In this document: piece by piece, positions 8,865-17,798 of the stretch
How positions within the stretch are numbered: the first letter of the stretch is position 1
Layout of the letters: each line of letters opens with the position of its first letter
NCBI RefSeq assembly: GCF_000721265.1
Contig: NZ_JOFZ01000001.1
Location: forward strand, 248,001-312,000
Reading direction: 5' to 3'
From: Streptomyces sp. NRRL F-5126
GTDB taxonomy: Bacteria; Actinomycetota; Actinomycetes; Streptomycetales; Streptomycetaceae
DNA: 64,000 nt
Notes under the pieces: model-generated
What the model was told of the DNA's origin: nothing
The model's database searches: none
Seen by the model: only the letters and a program-made list of their open reading frames with translations
Made by a program: the position numbers and the translations under genes

Positions 8865-9359
8865 TCAGCCCGTCAGGCTGCGGACCGGGACGAGGCAGTG
8901 TGCCGCGCTGAGCAGCACCTCGTCGTCACCGACGAAGGCGCGCAGCCGCTCCTCGGTGACCGGCCGCCCGGGCACCGCGTCCGTCCACGGCTTGGTGGCC
9001 ACGATGAAGTACACGTGCCCGACCCTGCGCGCGTCCTCCTCCCACTCGGGGGGCACGGGGCACTGCGCGTTCAGGTACGGCATCGTCAGTACCGCGCGCC
9101 CCGCCTCGACGAGGAGGGTGATGGCGGTCGACGGCTTGTCCGCGAGGTCCACGACCTCCTCGCCGGCGCGCAGGCCGATCTCGCCGAGCACCGTGCGCAG
9201 GGTCTCCTCGCCCGCGGCCGGGCCCTCGCGCCCGTCACCGAGCGAATAGGCCAGCAGGAAGGGCGCGTTGCGCTCACCCTCGGCGGGGTCGCTGGTCCAG
9301 GGGATCACCGAGAGCGTACCCATGAGGGGAACGTACGAAGCGGTGTTTCCAGTAGTCAT
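8865..9359 (-). CDS. DUF5949-like protein
   Basis: This 164-residue soluble protein starts at MTTGNTASYVPLMGTL. Patterns such as PFLLAYSLGDGREGP, ITLLVEAGRAVLTMPYLNAQ and PVPPEWEEDARRVGHVYF are, from memory, those of the Streptomyces DUF5949 family. No catalytic motif, signal peptide or membrane segment is visible. I prefer the ATG at 9359 to the codon 12 bp upstream because it matches the family's MT-start. Function unknown. Confidence 0.7.
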   Translation of the reverse strand: MTTGNTASYVPLMGTLSVIPWTSDPAEGERNAPFLLAYSLGDGREGPAAGEETLRTVLGEIGLRAGEEVVDLADKPSTAITLLVEAGRAVLTMPYLNAQCPVPPEWEEDARRVGHVYFIVATKPWTDAVPGRPVTEERLRAFVGDDEVLLSAAHCLVPVRSLTG

Positions 9360-9441
9360 ATTCCGGCACATTAGCCGCCTTTGGGCTCGCCTCGTGAACC
9401 CGTTTCACTCGACCGGGTGATGCCCGCGCAGCCGCTCGCCG

Positions 9442-10995
9442 TCACAGCGCCACGGGTGTGAACGAGACGGGCAGATGGGCGGGCACGCGGGTCCAGGGCG
9501 ACGGGCTGGGCGCCAGATCGGCGGCGGGCACGGTGAGTTCGATGTCCGGCAGCAGGTTGAGCACGGTGCGCACCGCGGTACGCGCGATCAGCCGCGCGGG
9601 CAGCTGCGCGGGGCAGCGGTGCGGGCCCGCGGAGAACGCGAGATGGGCGCGGTTGCCCCAGTCCTCGCTCTCGTCGGGGCGGATCCGCGGGTCGTCGTTG
9701 GCGGCGGCGATCCCCATGACCAGGCAGTCGCCGCGGCGCAGCCGCCGGCCGCCGAGCGTGGTGTCGTGCAGCACGTACCTGGCCGGCATCGCGTGCATCG
9801 GCGGTTCGCGCCAGAGCGCCTCGTCCAGGGCGTCGTCCACCCCGAGGCGTCCGCCCCTCACCTGCGCGGCGAACCTGGGGTCCGTGATCATCATCCGCAG
9901 CGTGTGCGCGATCCAGGAGATCGCCGGCATGTTGGCCGCGATCAGCGTCAGGTGCATCGCCGCGAACCGTTCCTCGTCGGTCCTGAGGTTCGGATGGTGC
10001 GCGAACGTCCAGGTCAGGTCCTGTTCGGGGGCTCGCCTCGGCCGGCTGAGCATGTCGCCGATGATGCGGTGCTGCGTCTGGTACGCGGTCTCCGAGTCGG
10101 GTCCCGAGCCGATGACGCCGTACACCGTCCGCACGAGCTCCTCGCTGCGCGCGGTGTCGAGGCCGAAGAGCCCCGCGAGGGACATCATCGGGGCGAGTGC
10201 CGCGTACTGGCTCACCAGGTCGGCGCGGCCCGCCGGGGCGAACTTCGCGACGAGGCCGTGGCAGCGGCTCTCGATCTGGCGCCGCGCCGCGCGTTCGTTG
10301 AGGCGCCCCACCCCCTCGTCGAAGGGCGCGCGCATGCGCCGGTGCTCGGCGCCGTCCTCGTGGTAGCAGACGGGGTGGTAGCGCATCATCGGCATCAGCG
10401 GGGAGTCGGGCGAGATCCGCTGCTCCCTGATGGCGTGCCAGTTGCGCGGGTCGCGGGAGAACAGCTGCTCCATGCGTGTCACGACGAGGAGTTCGGGGTA
10501 GCCCATCACCAGCCAGGCCGACAGGCCGGGTTCCAACTCGACGGGCGCCAGCGCCCCGTGGCGCGTCCGCAGCTCGCGGTAGACCTCGTGCGGGTCGGAC
10601 GACGAGACGACGGAGGTCAGCGGGACGGGCCGCGCGGTCGCGCCGAGCCCTTCGGACGCGCCGCCGTGCGCGACGGGGCAGGCGGGCATCGCCGGGTGCG
10701 GGCCCGTCGCCTGCGGACCGGGGCCGTGGGCGCCCGCGCCGCCGTCGTCCGCCCTCGCGCTGCCGCGACCCGCGTCGTCGCGGGTCCCGCCGCCGTGCGC
10801 GCTGTCCGTGGCGGTGCCCCGCCGGCTCCCCCCGCGCGTACCCCTGCCGTCGCCGTACGCGCCTGGGCCGCCCGCGCCCTGCCTGCCCACCTCGCCACCG
10901 CCCGTGTCGCCGCCGCGGGGGGCCGGCGCGTTGCGCCCGTACCCGCCCGCACCGTCCCTGCCGGGGCCGTCCGCGCCCGTTCCTTGCGTGCTCAC
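9442..10995 (-). CDS. Conservon-associated cytochrome P450, CYP157-like, lacking ExxR
   Basis: This 517-residue protein starts with GTG at 10995, overlapping the CvnD stop (GTGA). The first roughly 110 residues are Gly/Ala-rich low complexity. The P450 fold begins near ACPVAHGGASEG. The heme-binding loop is FSAGPHRCPA, with Cys461 as the thiolate ligand. The K-helix reads DEALWREPP, so the normal ExxR is replaced by an EALW pattern, as known for CYP157 enzymes of conservons. The I-helix (IAANMPAISW) also lacks the usual acid/Thr pair. It may therefore be an atypical or regulatory heme protein rather than a standard monooxygenase. Confidence 0.88.
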   Translation of the reverse strand: MSTQGTGADGPGRDGAGGYGRNAPAPRGGDTGGGEVGRQGAGGPGAYGDGRGTRGGSRRGTATDSAHGGGTRDDAGRGSARADDGGAGAHGPGPQATGPHPAMPACPVAHGGASEGLGATARPVPLTSVVSSSDPHEVYRELRTRHGALAPVELEPGLSAWLVMGYPELLVVTRMEQLFSRDPRNWHAIREQRISPDSPLMPMMRYHPVCYHEDGAEHRRMRAPFDEGVGRLNERAARRQIESRCHGLVAKFAPAGRADLVSQYAALAPMMSLAGLFGLDTARSEELVRTVYGVIGSGPDSETAYQTQHRIIGDMLSRPRRAPEQDLTWTFAHHPNLRTDEERFAAMHLTLIAANMPAISWIAHTLRMMITDPRFAAQVRGGRLGVDDALDEALWREPPMHAMPARYVLHDTTLGGRRLRRGDCLVMGIAAANDDPRIRPDESEDWGNRAHLAFSAGPHRCPAQLPARLIARTAVRTVLNLLPDIELTVPAADLAPSPSPWTRVPAHLPVSFTPVAL

Positions 10996-11636
10996 AGGGC
11001 GGCTCCCGGTGTGGAGAGGGGGGTGGGAACGGCGGTGGAGAGGGCAGCGGTGACCGGCTCGCTGTCCAGCACGTGTTCGACGAGGGTGATCAGCACACCC
11101 GCCGCCGATCCGCGGTCCCGCGCGTCGCACGTCACGATCGGTGTCTCCTCAAGGAGGTCGAGCGCCTCGCGCAACTCCTCGGTCGCGTAGGCCTGGCTGT
11201 CGGGGAAGGTGTTGACCGCGACCGCGAACGGGATGTTGCGGATCTCCAGTTGTTCCAGCACGTCGAAGCTGTCCTCCAGCCTGCGGGTGTCGATCAGGAC
11301 GAGCACCCCGAGCGCGCCTTCGAGCAGCCCCTCCCACAGATCCCAGAACCGCCGCTGGCCCGGTGTGCCGAACAAGTAGAGGACGATGCGCGGGCTGAGC
11401 GTCACCCTGCCGAAGTCCATCGCGACGGTGGTCGTCGTCTTCGAGTCCATCCCGGCCAGGTCGTCCACGCCGACGCTCGCCTGCGTCATCACCTCCTCGG
11501 TGCGCAGCGGCGTGATCTCGCTGACGGAGCCCACCAGGGTGGTCTTGCCGACGCCGAACGCGCCGACGACGGGGATCTTGACGGCCTGCTGGACAGTGTC
11601 GGGCAGGTAGCGGTCAGCGGAGCCTACGGAGACCAT
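10992..11636 (-). CDS. cvnD: CvnD-type small GTPase (ATP/GTP-binding protein)
   Basis: This 214-residue Ras-like GTPase has the P-loop GAFGVGKTTLVGSV, a switch-region DSKTTTTVAMDFG, and the G3-like LFGTPGQRRFW in which DxxG is replaced by GTPG, as in MglA/Cvn GTPases. VAVNTF takes the place of NKxD. It belongs to the conservon, a membrane-associated system resembling eukaryotic GPCR signalling that has been tied to the onset of aerial growth and antibiotic production in S. coelicolor. Its start overlaps the end of cvnC by 23 bp. Confidence 0.93.
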   Translation of the reverse strand: MVSVGSADRYLPDTVQQAVKIPVVGAFGVGKTTLVGSVSEITPLRTEEVMTQASVGVDDLAGMDSKTTTTVAMDFGRVTLSPRIVLYLFGTPGQRRFWDLWEGLLEGALGVLVLIDTRRLEDSFDVLEQLEIRNIPFAVAVNTFPDSQAYATEELREALDLLEETPIVTCDARDRGSAAGVLITLVEHVLDSEPVTAALSTAVPTPLSTPGAAL

Positions 11637-12015
11637 CCAGTACCTCCTGGAGCAGTTGCGGGTCGGGCAGTACGGCCTGCGGCACGCCGGAGCGCGCGAT
11701 GAGGTGACCGCTGTCGACCAGGTCGGACGCCACCACCTTCACCAGGCTCACGGGCAGTTCGAGGTGGGCGGCGGCCTCGACCAGGGACAGCAGCCGCTCG
11801 CACATCCGCACGAGGGCGCGCTCCTCCCTGGTCGCGGAAACCGGCAGGGGCGCCTCCGCCCCGGTGGCGACCAGCAGGGTCTCGACGCCGACCGTGTTGC
11901 GGGTGGGGCGCGTGCGGCCCTTGGTGATGACGTACGGCCGGAGCGCGGCGCACCCCGCATCCGGGCCGTGCCCGGCGTGCGCCTCCCCCGCTCCGGCCCC
12001 CGCGGACCCGCTCAC
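11614..12015 (-). CDS. cvnC: CvnC-type DUF742 protein
   Basis: This 133-residue protein starts with GTG at 12015, coupled to cvnB (GTGA). It shows the DUF742 hallmark RPYVITKGRTRPT, followed by a winged-helix-like region (LELPVSLVKVVASDLVDSGH). In conservons this protein binds the GTPase and the roadblock protein. The N-terminal 25 residues are flexible Gly/Ala. Confidence 0.93.
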   Translation of the reverse strand: MSGSAGAGAGEAHAGHGPDAGCAALRPYVITKGRTRPTRNTVGVETLLVATGAEAPLPVSATREERALVRMCERLLSLVEAAAHLELPVSLVKVVASDLVDSGHLIARSGVPQAVLPDPQLLQEVLDGLRRLR

Positions 12016-12419
12016 GCAGTGCCCTGCCGCGGCGGACTGCTCAGATGCGTGGCGCCGATCTTCATGACCTGCGCCTGCATCTGCCGGGCCACGAGCTTCG
12101 GGTCCACGACAGGCCCGGTGACCACGGCGAGGTGGGCGCCGTGCGCGCTGCGCATGAAGAGGAAGCCGCCGTTGAACTCGACCATCTGCTGGTGCACGAG
12201 GCCGCCGTCCTTGCCGAAGTCCCGCCCGAGGCTGCGGCCGAGGGAGAGCAGCCCCGAGCAGTTGGCGGCGAGCCGGTCGGCCGCGTCCCGCTCCATCCCC
12301 TCCGAGCTGGTCAGGAGGAGTCCGTCGGCGCTGAAGACGATCACCTGCCGCACCCCCGGGACGGCGGCGACCTCGGCGATCATCCAACTCCGCTGCTCCG
12401 GCTGAGCCACGTAACTCAT
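12012..12419 (-). CDS. cvnB: CvnB-type roadblock/LC7 protein
   Basis: This 135-residue roadblock-fold protein has the patterns VPGVRQVIVFSADGLLLTSS and GGFLFMRSAHGAHLAVV. Roadblock proteins act as GTPase regulators or adaptors, and here the partner should be CvnD. It is followed with a 4-bp overlap by cvnC. The 82-bp gap to cvnA contains no hairpin that I would call. Confidence 0.94.
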   Translation of the reverse strand: MSYVAQPEQRSWMIAEVAAVPGVRQVIVFSADGLLLTSSEGMERDAADRLAANCSGLLSLGRSLGRDFGKDGGLVHQQMVEFNGGFLFMRSAHGAHLAVVTGPVVDPKLVARQMQAQVMKIGATHLSSPPRQGTA

Positions 12420-12501
12420 AGTCAGGTCCGTCCTTCTGTGGGATCAGGATGTCGGGGGGAGGGCGGGGCGGCGGACGTGCCCGCACGGCTGCCCCGCCCG
12501 G

Positions 12502-14115
12502 TCACGGGGCGGCCGGGGGCGTGCCGTCGTCGCCCGCGGGCCGTGGGTGCGGCGGGTCCTGCCGCTCCTCGCCGCCCTCGAAGAACGCGGCCATCCACTC
12601 GCCCGCCTCCTCGGGTGTGCAGGGGGGCGGCGTCGTGCTCGACGGCTCCGCCTGCACGCGCAGGGACTGGTCTCCGCGGGCGGACCTGCGGCGGGGCAGT
12701 CGCCGCGCACCGCCCTGCGGGTCGGCTGCGGCGCCGGGGCGCGGCTCTGGCACGAGCGGTCCAGGGGTGTGGGGGGCGTGGGGGCCGGGCGCCACGGGCC
12801 CGGTAGGAGCGGGGTGGCCAGGTACGAGCGGTTCCGGCGCGGGGGCCGCGGCGCCGGCGGCGTCCGCGGGCACGCCGCCCGGAGCGTGCGCCGGGTTCGG
12901 CCGCTGCCCGGGTTCCGGCTCCGCCTCGGCGGCGGGCACGCGGCGCTTGACGCCGGAGCCGGGCGGCGCCAGGGTCTCCAGCATCTCTAGCGGCACGAGG
13001 ACGACCGCGCGGATCCCGCCGTACGGTGAGGGGCCGAGGTCGACGCCGAACCCGTGCCGTCTGGCGAAGCGCCCGATGACCGCGAAGCCTGTCTGCGGGA
13101 TCTCGCCCACGTCGCCGACGCCGAGCACCTTGCGGCCCGACACGACCTCGCGCGCCTCGGCGAGGCGGTAGTCGTCGAGGCCGAGCCCGCCGTCGTCCAC
13201 CTCAATCACCGCGCCGCGCTGCACGGTGCGGACGGTGACGGGCACGGTGGTGCGCGGCGGGGAGTACTCGGTGGCGTTCGCCAGCAGCTCCGCGACGAGG
13301 TGGATCAGCGGTTCCACGATGATCGCGGTGATGCCCACGTCCTGGTCGCCGCTGACCTCCACCCGCCGGTACGACATGATGCGGCCGGACGCGGCACGCA
13401 CGACGTCCACCAGCGCGAGCGGGTCCTGCCACTGCTGCCCCGGCCACTCGTCGCACAGCACCTTGAGGCTCTGCGCGTGCCGTGCCTGCTGGGTGGCCGC
13501 GTGGTCGACCTGCATGGTGAGGTCGAGCAGGTCGGTGTCACCCGGGTAGCGGTCCGCGATTCCGGTGGCCCTGGCCTGGATGCGGTGCGCGGACGTCTGG
13601 ATCCGGTTGGCCAGCTCGACGAGGGAGAGGCGCTGGGACTCCTCGCGGTCGTCCATGGCGCCGGAGATCTCGCCGAGCAGCCGGTCGAAGAAGCCGGCGA
13701 GTTCCTCGCCCGGCTTCGACCCGCCGTGCAGGGCGGGCGGCACCTCGGTGCGCGCGAGGGCAGCGGGCAGGCGCTCGGCGACGGTGAACTCGGCCTCCTC
13801 GCGCACCCGCGCCTCCCGGTCGTCGGCGTAGGCGCGCCACTGCGCCTCGCGGCGCATGATCTCCGCCTCGCGCTCCCGCACGTCCCCGCGCAGCTTGATC
13901 AGGTCGTGCGTCAGGTCGCGCTGGGCCCTGCGGAACGACTCGAGCCAGCCGAGCAGCACGACCGCGGCGATCCCGTAGGCCACGACAGCGCCCGCTCCGG
14001 CGGCTCGCTGCATGGCGACGAGGCCCCCGGCGAGCGCCAGGGACGCGAGGCCGAGGACGACCGGCCAGGGGCGTGTCCTGCGGGCGGGGACGGCAGACAC
14101 GGGAGTACGGGCCAT
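12502..14115 (-). CDS. cvnA: CvnA-type nitrate/sulfonate-sensor-like histidine kinase
   Basis: This 537-residue protein starts at ATG 14115 (MARTPVSAVPARR) after AAGG. Two N-terminal membrane helices (about residues 16-35 and 42-62) are followed by a coiled-coil (EREAEIMRREAQWRAYADDR), a dimerisation region and an ATPase domain. The N-box is ELLANATEYSPP and the G-boxes include DDGGLGLDDYRL. The ATP lid is short and there is no obvious phospho-accepting His in a classical H-box. The C-terminal 130 residues are a Pro/Ala/Gly-rich tail. It heads the conservon operon. Confidence 0.92.
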   Translation of the reverse strand: MARTPVSAVPARRTRPWPVVLGLASLALAGGLVAMQRAAGAGAVVAYGIAAVVLLGWLESFRRAQRDLTHDLIKLRGDVREREAEIMRREAQWRAYADDREARVREEAEFTVAERLPAALARTEVPPALHGGSKPGEELAGFFDRLLGEISGAMDDREESQRLSLVELANRIQTSAHRIQARATGIADRYPGDTDLLDLTMQVDHAATQQARHAQSLKVLCDEWPGQQWQDPLALVDVVRAASGRIMSYRRVEVSGDQDVGITAIIVEPLIHLVAELLANATEYSPPRTTVPVTVRTVQRGAVIEVDDGGLGLDDYRLAEAREVVSGRKVLGVGDVGEIPQTGFAVIGRFARRHGFGVDLGPSPYGGIRAVVLVPLEMLETLAPPGSGVKRRVPAAEAEPEPGQRPNPAHAPGGVPADAAGAAAPAPEPLVPGHPAPTGPVAPGPHAPHTPGPLVPEPRPGAAADPQGGARRLPRRRSARGDQSLRVQAEPSSTTPPPCTPEEAGEWMAAFFEGGEERQDPPHPRPAGDDGTPPAAP

Positions 14116-14542
14116 GGAAAACCTTCGCGTCGTCTGTGAGCCGGCCCCGGGAAACCACCACGCCCGAGCGGACGGCACCGGTCCGGCAGAGCCTGATGGA
14201 TCGACGTCAATCCCTCGGCCGAGTGCATTTCGCGACACGACAACTACGCTCGCTCCACGCATTGTTGAGGCCAGACATTGGAGGGATGCTATATCCCCTG
14301 GCGAGATCACACGTGCGCTTTCCACGTGGCAATCCGGAATGATATCGAAAAAACCGGGCTGACCTGCACGGAAGCGGCGCAGTACCGAGGGCGGCAGCGT
14401 CAATTCCGGTTACCCGATGGCCAGGACGGGTTGAAATTCCTCGTGTTCATTTCATCATAAAAATGACAGAGGCTCCGGAGAGCGCCCGCCGAAGACCTGA
14501 GAAAGTGTCAAGTGCGGCGCAATCGGTTTATCGGGCATTCAA
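14116..14542. promoter_or_regulatory. AT-richer intergenic region upstream of the conservon
   Basis: No credible gene lies in this 427-bp region. Its base composition is visibly lower in GC than the flanks, for example around 14435-14465 (TTTCATCATAAAAATGACAG). It should carry the cvnA promoter and borders the decayed transposon gene. I saw no named binding site. Confidence 0.4.
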
Positions 14543-15050
14543 ATGCCGCGGTTCGAGCGGCGCCGGATCTCCTACGTCGAGTCCTCTGCCGCGCTGACGG
14601 CGTGGCAGAGGACCACCGAGTCGGCGTTCCTCGCCGAGGTGTCATCCGTGCCCTCGCAGCAGGCTTTGCGGCACCTGCGGAGCGCGTTCGCGAGCTTCTT
14701 CGCCAAGCGTGCCCGGCGAAGATGTCCGCACCGCTGGACATCGTGCGGTCGCGTCCACCGCCGGTAGGGGTCGCACCGACCACGGTGGCAGTGTCGCGGG
14801 ACGCGGCCGGACGCCGGTATCACCTCGCTGGTCACTCTCTCGACCGAGGAGAAGATCGCCAACCCCAGGCACGAAAGCCGCGATCGGGCCAGACGATCGT
14901 GATCGAGAACTTGTCCGTCCGCGCCATGGTCGGAGTTGCGTTCCATGCCGGAGTACAAGGCCGCCTGGTACGGCCGTGGCCCGGTGGTCCTGGATCGGTG
15001 CTTCCCCCGCACGAAGATGTGCGGAGTCGGTCGGCATGTCCCACGTCGCG
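14543..15050 (+). pseudogene. Decayed IS200/IS605-family OrfB (TnpB) gene
   Basis: Fragments of a TnpB protein occur in order but in different frames. The first is RRISYVESSAALTAW...QQALRHLRSAFASFFAKRAR (frame of 14543). Next comes KMSAPLDIVRSRP with TTVAVSRDAAGR (frame of 14512, from about 14719), then DAGITSLVTLSTEEKI (about 14810). [14 protein letters not shown] follows (about 14900), and last [20 protein letters not shown] (from 14945). The RuvC-I Asp and RuvC-II Glu are still visible, but frameshifts and internal deletions destroy the gene. No TnpA is nearby, and the zinc-finger/RuvC-III end is not recognisable. Confidence 0.85.
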
Positions 15051-15226
15051 TCCGTGAACATGACCGCGGTGGAGGGCACGCGCCTCGCCGGGCAACGAGT
15101 TCGGGGACTTCCAGTTCGGCGGCTCGGTCATCGCGCGATGCGGCACCGTCGCCCGACACGCGCGGTGGGCGGGCGCGTAGCGTCGGGCCCGTACGCACGC
15201 GCGACGACGAGAGGTGGCACACCCAC

Positions 15227-15658
15227 ATGACGACGCACGAGTCCCCGCTGCCCCGCTTCCACCTGGCCGTGCCGGTGGACGACCTGGCCGCCGCGCGCCG
15301 CTTCTACGGCGGCGTGCTCGGCCTCGCCGAGGGACGCAGTGCCGAGAGGTGGGTCGACTGGAACCTGCACGGCCACCAGTTCGTCACGCACCTCGCGCCG
15401 CGCCCCGCCGAGCGCGCGCACAACGCGGTGGACGGGCACGAGGTCCCCGTGCCGCACTTCGGACTCCTGCTGTCGGTGGACGAGTTCCACGACCTGGCGC
15501 GGCGGCTGCGCGAGGCGGACACCGCGTTCGTCATCGAGCCCTACCAGCGCTTCGCGGGCGAGAAGGGCGAGCAGTGGACGATGTTCCTGCTCGACCCGGC
15601 CGGCAACGCCCTGGAGTTCAAGGCGTTCGCCGACGACTCGCAGGTCTTCGCGGTGTGA
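15227..15658 (+). CDS. VOC-family (glyoxalase/bleomycin-resistance-like) protein
   Basis: This 143-residue single-domain protein has the beta-alpha-beta-beta-beta pattern of vicinal oxygen chelate enzymes. It begins with [20 protein letters not shown] and ends with [16 protein letters not shown]. Candidate metal ligands are His12 (FHLAV) and Glu131 (LEFKA). The ATG at 15227 follows GAGAGG. The substrate is unknown. It lies downstream of the tnpB relic and convergent with a LysR gene. Confidence 0.85.
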   Translation: MTTHESPLPRFHLAVPVDDLAAARRFYGGVLGLAEGRSAERWVDWNLHGHQFVTHLAPRPAERAHNAVDGHEVPVPHFGLLLSVDEFHDLARRLREADTAFVIEPYQRFAGEKGEQWTMFLLDPAGNALEFKAFADDSQVFAV

Positions 15659-15706
15659 CGCGAGGCCTGCCCGGCCGGCCCGCCACCCCACGCGGGTGGC
15701 GTGCCC

Positions 15707-16573
15707 TCACGCGTGCGGGCCGCCGCACGATCTCAGCGCGGCGGCCACGAACGCCGCGAGCAGCGGCCTGCGGTCCTCCTCCTTCCAGGCGAGCACGAGG
15801 CGGCTCCGCGGCGCGTCGGCGACCGGGACGCAGACCAGTCCGGACGCCACCGGCTCGACAAGCGAGCGCGGCAGCACCCCGATCATCCGGCCCACCGCGA
15901 TCATGTTGAGCATCTGCACCACGTCCGCGACCTCCGGTCCCGTGCCGTTCCCGTCGGCATCGGGAGCGCCAGGAACGCCCTTCCAGCGCGGCAGCGTCTC
16001 CCCCTCCAGGTCGGACACGCGCACCGACACGCGCCCGGCGAGCCGGTGCCCTGACGGGACGACGACCACGCGGTCCTCGGTGTGCAGCGTCTCGTGGGCC
16101 AGGCCGCCGAGGTCGTCGTACGGCGCGTAGAGCAGGCCGGCGTCGGCCCGGCCGTCGAGCAGGAAGTCGGTGCGATCGGCGGGTCCGCTGAACAGGATGT
16201 CCACCCGGCGCGCGTCGGGCCGGTGCGCGTACTCGGCCAGGATCCCGGAAAGCAGCCCGGCGTCGCCACCGGGCTTGAGCACGAGGCGCAGCTGGTCGTG
16301 CGTGTCACCGGCGCGCCTGGCCGCCTGAGCGGCGGCGGTGATCGCGTTCAGCGCGTGCCGGCCGTGCTCCCGCAGCGCTTCTCCCGAGGGCGTCAGCGCC
16401 ACATGCCGGCTGTTGCGGACGAACAGCGTGGCGCCGAGCCGGTTCTCGACGCGCCTGATCGCCTTCGACAGCGCGGGCTGGGCGATCGAGAGCCGGACGG
16501 CGGCCCGGCCGAAGTGCAGCTCGTCGGCGACGGCGAGGAAGTACTCGAGCTCGCGGCTCTCCAGTTCGACCAT
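15707..16573 (-). CDS. LysR-family transcriptional regulator
   Basis: This 288-residue protein has an N-terminal winged HTH (ELEYFLAVADELHFGRAAVR, AQPALSKAIRRVENRLGATL) followed by the effector-binding domain. It is divergent from the Dabb-like/SDR pair at 16644, with 70 bp between the starts, and is probably their regulator, as is typical for LysR proteins. The LysR box was not resolved. Confidence 0.92.
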   Translation of the reverse strand: MVELESRELEYFLAVADELHFGRAAVRLSIAQPALSKAIRRVENRLGATLFVRNSRHVALTPSGEALREHGRHALNAITAAAQAARRAGDTHDQLRLVLKPGGDAGLLSGILAEYAHRPDARRVDILFSGPADRTDFLLDGRADAGLLYAPYDDLGGLAHETLHTEDRVVVVPSGHRLAGRVSVRVSDLEGETLPRWKGVPGAPDADGNGTGPEVADVVQMLNMIAVGRMIGVLPRSLVEPVASGLVCVPVADAPRSRLVLAWKEEDRRPLLAAFVAAALRSCGGPHA

Positions 16574-16643
16574 GCCTCCAGGTTATCGCCGAATAGCGAA
16601 TAGATCTTGGACTCCGTCGCACCTCTCTGCCGAGAATTGCCAC

Positions 16644-16961
16644 ATGATTCACCACACGATGATCGTCTCCTTCGATCAGACCCCGCCGGAAGCCGACCTC
16701 GACCAGTACCTCACGGATATCGAACGGACCATGCTCGACACGGGCCTCGTGCAGTCGGTCACGGCCCGGCGCCACGTCGCCGTCCCGGGCGAGGAGGCCA
16801 TCCCCGCGCTGATCGCGACCGTGATCGTGCGGGTCGCCGTCGCCGACACGGACACCCTGGCGAAGGCGTTCGCCGCGCCCGCCCTGCACGAGGTCATCGG
16901 CCGATGGCAGTCGCGCCACCCGTACAAGGTCGCCTGGGCGAACCACGAGCCGCTGTCATGA
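16644..16961 (+). CDS. Small Dabb-like (dimeric alpha-beta barrel) protein
   Basis: This 105-residue protein begins MIHHTMIVSFDQTPPEADLD and has the beta-alpha-beta repeats and length of stress-responsive A/B barrel (Dabb) or related ferredoxin-like proteins. The His-containing N-terminal strand fits that family, but sequence identity to it is weak. It overlaps the SDR start by 4 bp (ATGA) and so forms a two-gene operon with it, presumably under the divergent LysR regulator. Confidence 0.6.
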   Translation: MIHHTMIVSFDQTPPEADLDQYLTDIERTMLDTGLVQSVTARRHVAVPGEEAIPALIATVIVRVAVADTDTLAKAFAAPALHEVIGRWQSRHPYKVAWANHEPLS

Positions 16962-17728
16962 GCGGCCCGGCCGGCACAAGCGGCGCGGCAGGGAAGGTCG
17001 CCCTGGTCACCGGCGCCGGCAGCGGGATCGGCCGCGCGACGGCGATCGAGTTCGCCCGCGCCGGCGCCGCGGTGGCGGTGCTGGACATCGACGAGTCCAC
17101 GGCCGCCGAGACCGCCGAGACGATTTCGCAGGACGGCGGCCAAGCGCTGGCCGTCCACGTCGACATCGCCGACGAGGACTCGGTACACACGGCGATCGAG
17201 CGCACGGTCACCGCGTACGGCGGCCTCGACTGGGCCGTCAACAACGCCGGCATGGCCTCGCACCACCGGCAGCTCGACGCGATGTCCTTGGACGAGTTCG
17301 AGCGCGTCGTCCGCGTCAACCTCGCCGGGACCTTCCTGTGCATGAAGCACGAGCTGCCGCTGCTGCGCGGCCGCGGGGGCGGCGCGATCGTCAACGTCGC
17401 GTCCAACGGCGGCCTGTACGCGATCCCGACGGCGCCCGCGTATGTGGCCGCCAAGCACGGCATCGTCGGCCTCACGAAGGTCGCCGCGGTGGACTACGCG
17501 CCGCACTCCATCCGCGTCAACGCCCTGTGCCCGGGGCCGACGCTCACCCCCGGGTTCGAGGGCGTGGCCGCCGGCACCGACATGATCGCGCGGCAGGAGG
17601 CGATCACACCGCTCGGCCGCCTGGCCGCCCCGCACGAGGCCGCCGCGGCGGCGGCCTGGCTCTGCTCGGACGCCGCGTCGTACATCACGGGCACGGCCCT
17701 GTCGGTCGACGGCGGCCGCCGGGCCTGA
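16958..17728 (+). CDS. Short-chain dehydrogenase/reductase (SDR)
   Basis: This 256-residue classical SDR has the cofactor motif TGAGSGIG (residues 19-26), an acidic residue after beta-2 (VLDIDES) suggesting NAD(H) preference, and NNAG. The catalytic Ser-Tyr-Lys is seen in NVASNGG and the YVAAKHG motif, and it ends with the usual YITGTALSVDGG. The substrate is unknown. It is coupled to the preceding Dabb-like gene. Confidence 0.92.
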   Translation: MSGPAGTSGAAGKVALVTGAGSGIGRATAIEFARAGAAVAVLDIDESTAAETAETISQDGGQALAVHVDIADEDSVHTAIERTVTAYGGLDWAVNNAGMASHHRQLDAMSLDEFERVVRVNLAGTFLCMKHELPLLRGRGGGAIVNVASNGGLYAIPTAPAYVAAKHGIVGLTKVAAVDYAPHSIRVNALCPGPTLTPGFEGVAAGTDMIARQEAITPLGRLAAPHEAAAAAAWLCSDAASYITGTALSVDGGRRA

Positions 17729-17740
17729 GGGCCGCGCCCG

Positions 17741-17776
17741 CCGGCCGTGACCGCGATCAGTCGTGGTCACGGCCGG
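17741..17776. terminator. Bidirectional hairpin terminator
   Basis: Perfect 12-bp arms (CCGGCCGTGACC at 17741 and GGTCACGGCCGG at 17765) with a 12-nt loop lie between the convergent SDR and decarboxylase-like genes. Further partial copies of GGTCACGACC follow to 17795. Confidence 0.75.
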
Positions 17777-17798
17777 TCACGACCGGTCACGGTCGGGT

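Noticed and set aside
14572..15228. 218-codon minus-strand frame over the TnpB relic
   Set aside because: It is the antisense of ordered TnpB fragments, which explain the region better.
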